From: Ciborinia camelliae
Taxonomy: Eukaryota; Ascomycota; Leotiomycetes; Helotiales; Sclerotiniaceae
Length of the DNA: 64,000 bases
Assembly (NCBI GenBank): GCA_025890175.1
Contig: JANPYM010000009.1
Coordinates: 1,138,944-1,202,943, forward strand
Reading direction: 5' to 3'
Positions 1 through 12,485 of this stretch are shown one piece after another. Position numbers and translations under genes: made by a program. The notes below the pieces were generated by a model. The model was not told where the DNA came from and searched no databases. It worked only from the letters and a program-made list of their open reading frames with translations. Positions within the stretch are counted from its first letter, which is position 1. Each line of letters starts with the position of its first letter.

Positions 1-304
1 TGATCTTCTTGGGTGGCATACCGCCTCTCAATGTCCCTGCGACGTGGATTGTCGAGTCTCGAGTAATGTTATTGGATGTGAGGGTTGAGGAGGGTGGTAA
101 ATGTCGTCCAGCGTGTACGAGACGTAGAGAAGAAGATGGAGATGATGTACGAATAGAAAGAAGGTGTGAGAGGTTTGAGATGGTGGTGTCTTCAGGGACG
201 GTTATGGGTATTGCTAAATGTCGAGTTAGATGATAATTACATAAATGGATGGATTTGGGAAGAGACATACTGTCGCCTGACAAGACCTTGACAAAGATTT
301 GCAT
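1..304 (-). CDS. Ubiquitin-like domain fusion protein, N-terminal part (runs off the left edge)
   Basis: Two exons are visible: 304-271 (ATG at 304-302) and 213-1, separated by a 57-nt intron (214-270, GTATGT donor, CTAAC branch, TTTAG acceptor). Splicing gives 82 residues. The first 76 are colinear with ubiquitin without a gap: it starts MQIFVK, has Leu8, Gly47, Leu50, Leu56, Ile61 and His68 at ubiquitin positions, and ends LRGG at 73-76. It then continues directly with MPPKKI. Most ubiquitin lysines are replaced (D11, S27, L29, R33, R48, R63); only K6 is kept. So it is a diverged ubiquitin-like head fused to another protein, not polyubiquitin. From memory of fungal proteins, MPPKKI resembles the start of AN1-type zinc-finger proteins, but the zinc finger lies outside the window. 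No unspliced reading frame shows this gene. The call of a ubiquitin-like fold is firm; the downstream partner is a guess. Confidence 0.85.
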   Translation of the reverse strand, partial: MQIFVKVLSGDSMSLPKSIHLCNYHLTRHLAIPITVPEDTTISNLSHLLSIRTSSPSSSLRLVHAGRHLPPSSTLTSNNITRDSTIHVAGTLRGGMPPKKI

Positions 305-2781
305 TGATTGTGACTGTAATTCTGGAGAAGTAGATCTAGAGGATGTGGCACTTGAAGGAGAAGAAGACATGATGATGATGAGTAGTTGGAGAAGGATGAT
401 TTGATTGTAAGGTAAGTGATGGAGTTGGAGTATGTAGATTGTAGATTGTATAATGTAAATTTGATTGAAAGAAGTTGAGGAATTTGAATTTGAGAAGTAG
501 TTGTTGTAAGTATTCGTTGTACTGTATTCGTAAGAAGAAAGCAATCGAAGGTTCTTGGTGTGACAGACAATGGATGACTGGTTCAACAAGATTGGGTTTG
601 GTGTCTTGTGACGAGGACCGGAGACGAGAATGGGAGGGAGTCTTATCTGACGAGTCAAGGCGGTATCGGGTATGGATGGGGGTATTTTCGATACCTAGTC
701 TTCTTGTCCTTGATTGATTGTTCTTTAATGCAACTGTTTGTTGTCGAGTTCTTATTCCTTGATGAAAGAATAGAGGATGTGATCAAAAGTTGTTTGGAAT
801 GTAGACTTTTTGATTGGATTGATTGAATTTATTAAAGAAGAATTAATTAATCATCTATTAATATGATTGTTGGATTATTGAATTATGATTATTACCTACC
901 TTCAGCTACCTATATATACCTACATATAAAGATGAATAGAAATACCTACCGTATCTAGTAATCAAACCATGGATTCAAATGGCCTAGGTGGTCCACGTAT
1001 ATGAAGACTAACTTAAGGTACGATACGGACGGATGTATTATGGTATCTAGCTAAAATAGTGCATAATAGCATGATCGATTTCCAAGGTTCTGCTTGACTA
1101 CCTACTGTTGCTCCATTCTCCTCACTTTACTACTACTACTCGGTAGGTAGGTTCATTTCCACGTACATACATTGACCCGTACAAGAAACCAATAAAGGAG
1201 AAACCTTGATTGAAATTTTGTATATTAAATTTTATATACCTACCTACCTACCTATGTACTAGATAATATACAACAATCATCAATCATTCTATTCTTAAGT
1301 TATACCATTTGCCCTTTCATTTACGGGTAGCCCGAGGGAGGGAGGTAGGTACTTATCTGTTTATCTATTATTCTTTATTTGAAACTCAAAGTATCGGTAG
1401 GTAATTCCAAGGTTATACCCATCATCACCTTTATAATTAGATCTCAGTTCCAATCTCTCAAAGAAAGCTGGTGGCGTAGATTTAAGGTAACCAAGAAAAG
1501 CAATTTCGCCTTATCTCCCATCACCTCTATGATCGATGGATGAATGGTAGGTACCTTACTCCGTATGGCATGATGGCATCGCCCCATACATACATACATA
1601 CTATGGACACCAGCAATCGCCATCTCCATTGATCGCTCCCCTCAAGCTTTTTTTCGAACTACTGTACCTAGGTACTTGAGTAATTGAAATATTCAAATGC
1701 ACCTGGGCAACTCCCGGTTCTCCGTATTCGTAATGAATGTCTGTTCTCATCAATAGACTAGACTCCCGGTAGCTTCATACCAACGAAACACCCATCTCCA
1801 ACCATAAAAGAAAGTCTGACTCAAGATGTAGCATTGAGGAACAAAACACCCAGTCCGGTGCTTGAGATCATCACCCTAATTCCTGATTCCTGATTCAAGC
1901 ACGCATGCATGCATGCATTATACATCCACCCTTAACTCATGTTACGCTACCTACTAGGTAGTAGGTACTTACTAATTACTCTATACATGGATGGCTAATA
2001 AATCATAAGATCCAGCCACTTCGGCGCCACTTCAGGCGAGCCACGATATTGTACTGCCACGATTGTTCGCGATTGTTCCATTTAAGCATTCCAAGGTTTG
2101 GTTAGTCGCAGTAACCCATGCATAATAATACCAGGTCAAGGTTCAGTCTGGTGTGCCACTCAAACATGGATTTCGCCACATTATTGAGAGTCGGAGTCCA
2201 AGCGGTCCAGTACCAGACGGTACAAAATAATTTCCTCAGACCCGACCCAAAACGTCATCCATCCATTCCAGCAAACATTGCCATTATTGTACAATTCTGC
2301 AGTAGTGTAGTGTAGTCCCACGAGTACTATTATCCACCACCTCAACTACAGGTATATTCCTACCTAGCACTTATTACTCCTCGTACATACCTACCTACCT
2401 ACCGATGATCAATCATCCCACCAAAAGAAAATATATATATACCTATTATCTACATCACCATCTTCATGCATCCATCCAAGTACCATGGTAACCTGCATTT
2501 CCCATCCATCGTCCCCTCCGATTCGACCGGCAACAGGGGTATCAGCCATCCACGATTTTTTACCGACATTCGAATGTCATGCACATGTCATCTGCACAGC
2601 TAGGGACGTAGCCACCCACCGTGCCGCAATATGCGCCCTGGATGAGATTGAGATTCATGAGATTGATGAGTCCATCCATCTATTCTTCAACATTCAACAT
2701 TCAAGATCTAAGATCGTAGCCAGCTGGAACGCAAATCGAGCCGTAACTTTCTTCCTCACAACAAAATAACAAAATAACAAA

Positions 2782-2818
2782 TAATTATAATTATAATTAT
2801 AATTATAAATTATAATTC
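2782..2818. repeat. AATTAT hexanucleotide microsatellite
   Basis: About six tandem AATTAT-like units with one imperfect unit near the right end. Simple repeat in non-coding DNA. Confidence 0.8.
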
Positions 2819-2951
2819 AAAACCCGACCTTGAGATATCGAAATATTCCTAGAGGTCATATATGAAACCACCTCACTCACTACATGATACCTACCTACCT
2901 ACCTACATACATACATAAATACATATATAGGTACATGATGCATTGATGTCT

Positions 2952-3156
2952 ACACGGTGTCTATATAATTTCGCTTACATAAGTCATCATCCATTAGCAT
3001 TCCATTTTCCATACGATTCTTCTACACGGTGTAAGTAGCGCTCATTCCATTCATTCCTAGTAAGTATATGATACGACCCATACGATGCAGATTCATTCCT
3101 ACACGGTAGGTAGGTATCTAGGTACCTAGGTATCTACACGGTATTCAACACGGTGT
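2952..3156. repeat. Cluster of five ACACGGT elements
   Basis: The 9-mer ACACGGTGT occurs at 2952-2960, 3024-3032 and 3148-3156. Truncated copies (ACACGGT) lie at 3101-3107 and 3136-3142. Four of the five are preceded by CT. The element is nearly its own reverse complement (ACACCGTGT). The spacing is irregular (72, 77, 35 and 12 nt), so this is not a simple tandem repeat. It could be a decayed short-repeat family or clustered binding sites; function unknown. Confidence 0.6.
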
Positions 3157-3327
3157 ATAAGATTCCCCCCCAAAATAAAAATAAATTTATATAATTTAGA
3201 TAATTTATATAATTTATATATCTTAGATCCATACCTTATATACCTTATATACCTATCTAAATAATATAACCCAGATAACCCAGATACCCATAATGCCCTT
3301 TCTCATACCATCTATATAATAAGTAAG

Positions 3328-3380
3328 TACCTACCTACCTACCTACCTACCATATCACATCATATCATATCATATCATAA
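3328..3380. repeat. TACC and CATAT microsatellites
   Basis: A perfect TACC tract of about six units (3328-3351) runs straight into a CATAT-type pentanucleotide tract (3351-3380). Confidence 0.8.
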
Positions 3381-4665
3381 CCATTCCATATATTTCATAA
3401 AGTATCAGGCACGTCACCTAGGGCATATGGCCCATGAATGGGAATAAGATCTACCTAGGTACTGTATTATCTTATTAGATAAAAGAACTAGGTAGGTATG
3501 CTGAAGAGAAAAGAATCCTCTTCAGATTCAGAAGATCACCCTCGAAATATAGAGTGCGATCACGTGACTATACCCAAGGCATTCCCTAGGCAGGGGCCTA
3601 GGTAGGCATGTTGTTAAAAATCTAACTATCTACCTACCTATCTAGCTAAATGGCTTTTAACGCGCCATATATATATATCTACCTATATATCGTCTACCCG
3701 TATTAGATACGTAGGTAAGTATCTAGATATCTAGATAGATACCGTATTAAAGATATTAAAGATATTAGAGAAACCTGTTATACTATACTATAAAACTATC
3801 TATCTATCTATCTACCTATCTACCTAGATAGATACTTTGTGCTGTATATTTATTTACCTACCAATACATAAATAAATACATAAATAAATAAAATAACAGA
3901 TTAGATTTGGTCTAACCTCGAACAATAAATCAAATCAAATCGCCCGGCCCTTACTATCAAAAAAAAAGAAAAGAATCCCCTCCCTTCCCTTCCCTTCCCC
4001 TCTATCTCGAATCCAAAGAGTACCCAATAGTAAGCCCATCTCAATCCATGAACTTTATAAAAAAGAAATCATGAAAAGCATCACCAAAAGAATATACGGG
4101 GTGAAATATGTCAACCCTATTTCATTTCGAACCATTATGTATATGTATTGTATATTCATATGCATCTCCATCTGCACCTTCATTCTGCATCTCCCATCTC
4201 TGACTCCCTCACTTCATAATCATTCAGATCAATCTAACATAAACTGTGACCTTATCAAGTCCAGTGCCGTCCTAAATAATCCAACCCATCCCATCCATCC
4301 ATCCTCCTTTATCCATCCTTTCATTCATTCATTCCTCCGTTCCTCAGCACCTAACCCATCAATATAATAAATCCTGCCACCAATTCCAAAACCGTCGAGT
4401 GACTCCATCCATAAACGCCAAATGTAAAGGAGAAGACAGATAGGTTAGGAAGAAAAGCATAATGCACCATTCTCAATGCCCATACATAAACTACCCCGCT
4501 ATGCTTGGTTGCTTTCTAACAATGTGAGGTGATATATCAATCACATCAATTTCGAATTCGAGTAGGTTCGTTAACTTCGTAATCTCTTTCCTCCTTCAGA
4601 ATCCTCTTCATTTCCAAATCATTCTCGCAGTGTGTAGAGATGATGCATTGGCTACGTAGAGACCC

Positions 4666-7600
4666 CTAATGCTTTTTGTATTTCTAGAGGCCAAGTTAGT
4701 CAATCATCTTCACAATACCAGAAAAAGAAAACAGAAGATAAAAACTCACAGCATTAGCCCTCTCCAAGTTTCTCTTATCCAAGCTATTTGTAGCCCCCAT
4801 CAATACCTGCCCCGCCCCCTTCGCAACTCCAATCGCGGGCCTCAAAATCACAGTCGGAGCGTGTTTTCTTACCGCTCTCAAAACCCCCTTCGCACTACCT
4901 TCTTCCATAACTTCTCCAGGCACTGCAATGATGGCATCGCGCGCCATCACCAAATCTCTCTGTAGCCCTGCGTATCCACCTTTGAGGCCTTGGAAAACAC
5001 CAACGGGTTGGTTTGCGTAGAGCGAGATTTGCTTGCGCTCTTCCTCTTCGTTGGAGTTTGCATGGGACAGGGAAGCGTCTTGAGGACCAAGGAAATCTTC
5101 TGCACCTTGGAGGACGGTTTGTACGCCAATGGCGACTTTAGCGCCGAGTTTGACGAGTTCTGTGCCGGTGGTTTTAGCGAAGGCGGCAGCGCCCTTAGAT
5201 ATACTGCGAACTATTCGACCATCCTTCTTATATTCGTGCATTGGTATGACGATGAGATCTTTAAAACCACCTCCAACGTTGACGATTGAACGGACTGGGG
5301 CTAAGCCGGCCAAGATACCCGGTAGTTGGTTTCGTTTAATATCAGGCATCCAGATATCGTTAAGACATTTGCCCATCTTCTCAAACCCGGAAATGCCATA
5401 GATGATGGTATGTCTGAGAGTCATATCCGCTTCATCGAGGATTAGGAAGTTCATGAATTCGGTTGTGTGCCCAGAACGAAGACCTGCATAATCAACACGT
5501 TTTGGCTTGAAGTCAAGTTTGACTTGTACGGAATTGACTTCGACTCTTTGCAAGAAAGGTTCCTCGCTTGGTGCTCCCGGTCCGATATCTGACTCCTCCT
5601 TGAACTCAAAAAATCTGGTGATGAAATCAAGAGCATCCTGGTCAACGTGAAGGCGAAGTGGGAGAATCGTTACTTTGAGAACGACTTCAGATGCAGCTAG
5701 GTACGAAACAGGCTTAACGTTGAGAATCTCAATATGAACCATGTCTGACCCCTTTTCCCTCTCACCTGCATCTTGCATGTAAGTAGCAAATTTCCTCCAG
5801 GTAGAAGTGGGAACATGATCAAAGACCTCAAGATCATGAACACGAACATCTATAGAGCTTTGGGTCTCGCCGCTAAAAGGCGGGAAAGTCACAAGGTCGA
5901 CACAGACTCCTCTCAGTTCAAACGTGATCTTATGGTGCTTGCTCCGGTTGAGTCGGAGCTTTTTGGGTTTGCGTCCGCTTCCTTGTCTGCTCGGGGTGAT
6001 CGTGTAATTCGTAGTGGCAATCGACTCTGTCTCGGTAGCATTATCGTTCAGTTCTTGATTGATAGCTGCAGCGAGTTCTCGAGGATCCCGATTGTTAGGG
6101 ATGCCGACCCAAATCGAATTGAACAAGAAGTCACCAATCTCAGTGTCTTCATCATCATCAATATCCTGCTCGAAGGCTGGCCGTCTTTCGCCCCGGGCTC
6201 GCTTTTCAGTGGCTTTAGATTCGACATTTTGGACAGCCTTCGAGATGGCATCCCGAGTAGCTTGCCAATCATACCCATCGAATAGGTTCCAAATGATGTG
6301 CACATCTCGTACGCAAACCTTCAGGGGGCTCTTCTTGACCTTGCTCTCATTAGACTTATCATATGTGTTCCTTGCCGAATTCCATCTGTGAGCCGTGCCT
6401 TCCAGTATTGAACCCGTGCCAAAATGATCTTCATGGAACGATAAAGCTTCGTTCTCAACTTCAGGTTCTTCCACAAAGCTATCCAATAATACACCATCAC
6501 GAGTATCGCGTGTGGTAAGGTTTAGAGATGCCAAAGACTCGCCCAAATCTTCAAGAATTGCTTGTCTGTATCCTTCGTCTGATTCATCTTTATAGTAGTC
6601 AGAATCAAAGCCAAGTTCGCCATCTTCTTCTGCCACATCCGCAAGATCGCCAAAATCGTTGTCAAAGTCGTAGTTTCCTTCAGCAGTCCCGAAAGCATCA
6701 CCAGACAAAGAAGCCAAAAGATCCTTAACTGGGATGATTTTCGTGCGGTACTTGGTTTCCTTGCTCGGAGGTGGTGCCGGTGGTGCCAATTTGCCAAGTG
6801 CATTGATCAATGTTTGCGTAGAATCGGCGCATGATTCAAGAACGAAAAGATCATCTCGTAACTCAACATCAAGACAATTCTGGCCATCATCGTCGACCGA
6901 AAGGAGAACCTTAGCTTTGGCAGATGATATGTAACTAACTGATACATATCCCAGTGCACTGAGATCAGTGACTTGATCACTACCACCATCGAAGGAATTT
7001 CTCTTGCGATTTGCTGGTACAGTGCTACCAAGATGTGCGACATTATCGATGACTAGGAGCGAAGCCTTGCTCAATTCGGCTGTGGCACTTGCGTTCTGGT
7101 CTTTTGGCAAAACAGCAGCGACATGTGCCTCGGTTAACACGACAAGGATTTTCGAAGGTAAACCAAGTGGATTAAGGCCCATGATGCAATCCGTTAGAAC
7201 AACATCAACTGTCATAGGCTTGGCCGGACTATTGCTAGGTGTAGGGGTCTTCTCGACACTCTTTCCCTTGCCTTTTGGAATTCTTGGTTGGGCTAAATCT
7301 CTCAGCGTTGCAACTGAAGCAGTGATACTAGCCGACATTCCGTCCCCAGTTGCATTCTCCGCCAACCCGAGCAGTACCATCAAGGTGGGCACCCGATATT
7401 CAACCCTCAAGTTCCACAGCTTGATCTTCACGATAGGTTCCATCTCGTCGCCAATCATTCGAGCCATGATAGTCGATGATCCTGATCCTGGCTTCTTGAA
7501 CACTTGATCTGTGCCCGCACCGATCAGTTCCTCAGAATGATTTCGATGAGCAGAAATCGTGGATATACTGAAAGCTACTAGCGATGGTAATGGGATCTGT

Positions 7601-10600
7601 GCCACTTCCAAATCCGTAGCTTTGAGCTGAAGACTGCCCACAGTATTATCAACTTCCACATTAACCCCAAGATTCTTGACCAGGACCAGAGACAACAGAC
7701 CTGGCCGATCATCGTCAGGTAAATACTTGGCAACTGTCGATAATCTTGCGACCTCTTCGCTTAATTCTGGTAGATAGCTTAGCTCATGCAGTCTACCCAT
7801 TTTGACTTGTAGATCATCCACGGTGAGTCGTAGTACAGATCCTTGTTCTCGTTGACGAAGAAGAGTATCAATAAGGATATCGTCGTCTTGATCATACTTC
7901 GATTTTGACGGTGCGATTAATGCCAATAGTCGATCTATGTCATTGTCCTTCGGCGCGTTCAAGAATTCAACCCGTGTAGTAGAAACGTCAACCAAGATGG
8001 CAGGCTCCTCATTCAAGTGCTTGAGATGCGGCCCGGTCAATCTGATCTTGTTGATGGCGATACCTAACCCTTCCTCGCGACTGACCAGTTTTACTGCAGA
8101 AGTTTCAACCCCGACACTACACTCGGTTCCCACTAGGTCAAGGATCAACCCTCCAATTCTAACGTCAGCTTTGCTTTGCGTTGCCACTGTCTGATCTTCA
8201 GGTTCAATGGGAGTGTTAAATCGTACACCTTTCGACTTTGCTTTTAGTGCAGGGTTAGAAGTGACCGTCGCATTTGACGCCATCGAGCTACCAAGGTTGA
8301 GCACGCTGCCCAATCCTCCAAACCAGCTAAACGTCTCATCAAGTCGTTGCAAGTCTACTGCCACATGCAATGGCAATGTCTGTACGTCGAATCGAGTACT
8401 GTCAAGACTTTGATGTATATCGACAGACACATCGATACCAGCAGAAGTAGCAAGATCGCGAATAGAAGCCCTCATCTGAAAACCGGCGTCAAAAGAAACG
8501 ATATTTTCTTGAGCATAGCCGAAAAGAAATTTCTGCAGTGTTATGCTTGTCTTGGTTGTAGAACCCGAGGGCTCTCTAGAGATATTGAGCCCCTTCATTG
8601 TAGTCCTGAGAAGTACATCCGAAGATGAGGTTTTTGCCTGTGACTGTGCAATGCGTGAGCCCAACGTACCCTCAAGTTGCTCCAAAAATCTGAGAGAAAT
8701 TTCCGTAGCACTGATCTTTAGATGTGGCTCGGGAGAGCTGGATTTAGGTTTGCTTGATGCAGTAGCTTGTGGTTCTTGTTTTATAGACTCTTGGATCTGG
8801 CAAACAAGCTTATAGAGTAGCCTGCCGACAGATACATCGAATTGAGCCAATAAATTTCCCACATTGACCTCAATAGATTTGTTCTCCTCAAGCTTCTTCA
8901 CTGGCTGTGTTGTAATCCGTGGTGCCGGTCTAGGGGATGACCACGAAGATTGTTCTCTAGGTAAATGCGCGGAAAATGCCCCAGGAAGATCTATTGAGTT
9001 TGAGCGCGAAGCATCATTATGTCCATCGAAGGTACTGCCGAACAATGCAGATTCAGCAGCGGCATCTACTGGATCAGAGGAGGGGTCGTTCATCGCTGGT
9101 ATGTAGATTGCGACTTGGTCGAGGCTAAAGATCTGCTTCGTCATTCGGCTATAGTGATCAGAAGAAGCAGTTGACTTCACCGAAACATCACTTGAAACTT
9201 GGTGTAATGGCGGTGATTGACACAGAGTTTCCGGATGCATAGAACCGCTACTCCTAGTCGACTCATGTAGTGACCTTGAGGGAAGAAACATAGACTGCTC
9301 AAGGGGGTCGATGTCGGAAGCTACATCTAGAGGAACAGCATGACGAGCATGTTCGAGGTTATCACGTGGACCTCGTATATTAGAGCCCCTAGGCGTGGCT
9401 GGTGGAGACCGCGCGTCTTCGCTATCGGTGCCCGAATCTGCCCAGCCACCAGGAATTGGAGCTGCTGCTGCCGGATTGTAGGATAGGGCACTCATATACA
9501 TACTCTCAGCATCTTCATGACTGAATAGTTGAGATTGCGCGAGGTCCTCTCCAAATTCTCGATTTGATGTTGAACTGACTGAGCTCCCGCTTTCACTCAT
9601 ACCATCAACATCCGGCGAAGGACCAGCTTGCTGACCGGAATAGCCCTGGTTAAGCGATGTTGAATTAGGCGGAAGTGTTGGTTGCGAATGAGATACTCGT
9701 TCTACAGAAAATCTAGTATGAGCCCTCGGCGGTAACATCGTGGAGTGCAGCATGTTATGAGCTCTGTTGAGGCTAGGGAAGGCGTTGTGTTCTAGGGCCT
9801 GGCTAGAGTATGGAGAAAGATGACTCGAAGCTCTAGGAGTTGACGTCCGCGAGTTTTCCCCAGAAGCTTTTTGCCTGTCTTTTCTAGACTGAGAAGATGA
9901 AGGTCTCATATCATCTTTCTCTTCATAAAATTGGGACTCGGTAATTTGGTCAAGATAAGCCGAGTTTTGGAGAATGCTATCTCCTATTTCGCTATCAACA
10001 TCTCCACGCACGCTGTCGGAACGATTGGAGTGCCCATCTTCCGACGCATCGTCGAACCGTCCACCATCACTAGCAACGATTGAAGATTTCAACGGGTGAG
10101 AGGTCTTTTGGGGTGGCGACGGACGTCTAATCTCCGGCAGAGACGATTCGGAGGCTCGCCGTGATGAAGCAGGTGATGAGGGAGGACTAGGGGAGCCTGC
10201 TCCGTCAAATACGCGCACACTTTCCGAATCTAAAGATATGACTTGGGTTTCCTCAGAAGATCGCTGCTTTTCAGTAGCTCTCTTAGACTCGGATATATCC
10301 AACTTCGGGTGTGTAGCTACTGGGGATACGACCGATGATGACCGAGAGAGAGTTTGGAATAGATTTGCCTCCGTGATAAGTGCTCCTCGGATGTTGCTTA
10401 GACAAATGAGTCTCTTTCCCTCCTTGAACAATGACGTAATATTTTTCCCTCCTCGTGTTTGGGTAGACTCAATATCGTGTGTAACTCCCTCGATATCAAC
10501 ATCGTCAATCTTCAACTGAACTGTTACCGGATCCGTAATGTGATTTGGCGTTGGTCCTTCCGTAGGAATGTTGACATCCACATTAAATGTAATTCCATGA

Positions 10601-11310
10601 ACTCTTACTTGCAGCCTATCCACAATCCCCTGTAAGAACCTGGCCATGAATGCTGGCAATGAGAGAGCTGTGCCAGTCCCGACGGGTACTTCCAAATCTC
10701 CATCCTCACTAGATGTAACAGAGTCTGCTATATCTTGTGTCTCCCCGAGTATTGCTGCTTCCAACTCCGCCTTCTCCTCTCTCGGTTCCGTTTGTAAGAA
10801 TGATGCCGCGAGATCCTCCGCAGTTGGAAGGGCGGGATCTGGATCCGAGTTCTTCGATATCGACTTCTTCCGTGACCGTTCATGGTTCGTCCTTGAACTA
10901 CATGCGCCCTTCTCCTCCCGCACCCTCAACTGGCAATCCACCCCCTCAACCTCGACCAATATAGGGCTACTATATATATCCACCGGGATCGTGAGTCTTA
11001 GCAAAAGCACTTTAGCTTTGCTCAATGCGATCGTAGTCGGGAGTTGTAATAGTGTCTCGAGTTTCTAAACATCGCACATTTAGCATTCCATCCTCATCCC
11101 CATCCTGGAAACCCAAAATGACGACAAAACTACCTTTAACCTCAACCCAACATCCTTAAACTCAAATGTGCTGTTCTTTCCCCACGCAATATCCAAATTC
11201 TCCAAATCCAACGCATCGGTATCAAGAATCTCCAGTCTCGAGAGCGCATATTGGAGTAAGCGTTTGGGCATCGAGGATGCTTGGAAGTAGTTTTGAAAAT
11301 AAGACGCCAT
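4666..11310 (-). CDS. ATG2: Autophagy-related protein 2 (ATG2), lipid-transfer protein
   Basis: ATG2 is a rod-shaped bridge-type lipid transporter that works with ATG9 and ATG18 at ER-phagophore contact sites to feed phospholipid into the growing autophagosome. Three exons: 11310-11134 (59 codons), 11064-4750 and a tiny last exon 4683-4666 (five residues, KYKKH, plus stop). The introns are 11065-11133 (GTAGTT...TTTAG) and 4684-4749 (GTGAGT...CTAAC...CTAG). The product is about 2169 residues, the usual fungal length. The N-terminal chorein domain spans residues 1 to ~110. A long Ser-rich disordered part covers roughly 200-700. The ATG2 CAD region is near 1645-1860 ([18 protein letters not shown]). 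The conserved C-terminal ATG domain is near 1930-2050 ([24 protein letters not shown]). Both terminal exons are easily missed, because the large open frame alone starts too late and reads 17 residues into the last intron. Confidence 0.96.
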
Positions 11311-12485
11311 TTTTGCTTGCGACTTCGTTAGGTAAAGTATTATTAGAAGCTGTTAAAAGAATCAAAGCCTCCAAGCAAGGATGTCTTAAAGAATACCAGT
11401 AAGAAAGTAAATAAAAAGTTCCAATGTATCTAGTTGAAAATGTTGTCTCAAGAGAGACGGCGGCTCCTGACGTCGACCTCGTGAACGAATATTGTCTGGT
11501 GCAAGATGGGCATCATACTTGACCGTTCATGCTGTGTTTTTAAGTCACTATGGATCGAATATTCCAAGAATATATTGGTCGGTAGGTATTCACTCCAAGC
11601 TGTTGAATTGAAATTCCCTACCTTACCATTTGAATGATAGTAGGTATGATATGATTCAAACGGGGGGAGGTTGTAAATAAGAAGATTGGTTTAGGTAGAA
11701 GTTATCTGGGTTGCCGTTTGTACTAGTGTAGTGTGATTGTTTTCGGGGTATTTCCTTATCGATAAGAAACCACCAAACTTCCTGGTACTGGTACGGGTAC
11801 GGGTATGGATGGATCAATAATGGGTATCCATGGATGGCTTCTGACGTGGATTGATGGGCGTGGCGTATAATATATAATATGATATATAGATAGATATATA
11901 CCTAAATAGTATATAGATATATTGGTACTCCGTATGAAGGCTAATAAATGATCAACATCGTGTTTTTGGTGAGAGTATATAGATAGGTATATACATTATC
12001 AATACCTCCCTAGGTACCTATGTTACCGAAGGTAAGTACTAGGTAGGTACCTAGGTAGGTAGTGTTTTCTTGAATTTCTATTCTTCCGATCATTCCATAT
12101 CATCCAAGTCATCAATCACAATATCTACCACTATTACAGTATTACAGTCTTACCTAGTTCAATGGGACTCGTGCAGGTCAGTAAGTACTACATGATACAT
12201 ACAGGATGCATGACCATTATACTCGGTCAAACTTCCGTATAACCAAGATTTCTGTATCATATTCACGACATCAGACGAAATATCACCCTCCAACGTATGA
12301 AGATTTAGTTATTCTGATCTGGTATCTGTATGCTTTTAATGTTGAATTCATTCCGATTCCCCCAATCAATGGTATTTTGTACTTCCCAATCATAAACCAA
12401 TCGCCGTGTTGAATGCACATGCTCCCCTTGCCCTAACAAGTCCCATCAACTCCGGATGAGTATATCATCTTTGAAATTGCTCATT
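11311..12485. other. Spacer between ATG2 promoter and deaminase 3' end
   Basis: About 1.2 kb holding the ATG2 upstream region (right after 11310) and the 3' flank of the deaminase gene. It contains TA-rich tracts near 11880-11960, a TACTCCGTA motif at 11926-11934 and a CTAGGTACC-type repeat at about 12005-12062. No coding signal seen. Confidence 0.5.

Larger units (their letters stand above)
305..4665. other. Spacer rich in TACC microsatellites; no gene seen
   Basis: This 4.4-kb stretch lies upstream of the ubiquitin-like gene and downstream of the ATG2 stop. It is AT-rich with many short TACC/GGTA tracts (for example near 1240, 2385, 2890 and 3330) and ATCC tracts. Its open frames are short and low-complexity and none resembles a protein. 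It must hold the promoter of the ubiquitin-like gene (just above 304) and the ATG2 terminator (just below 4666). Confidence 0.6.
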
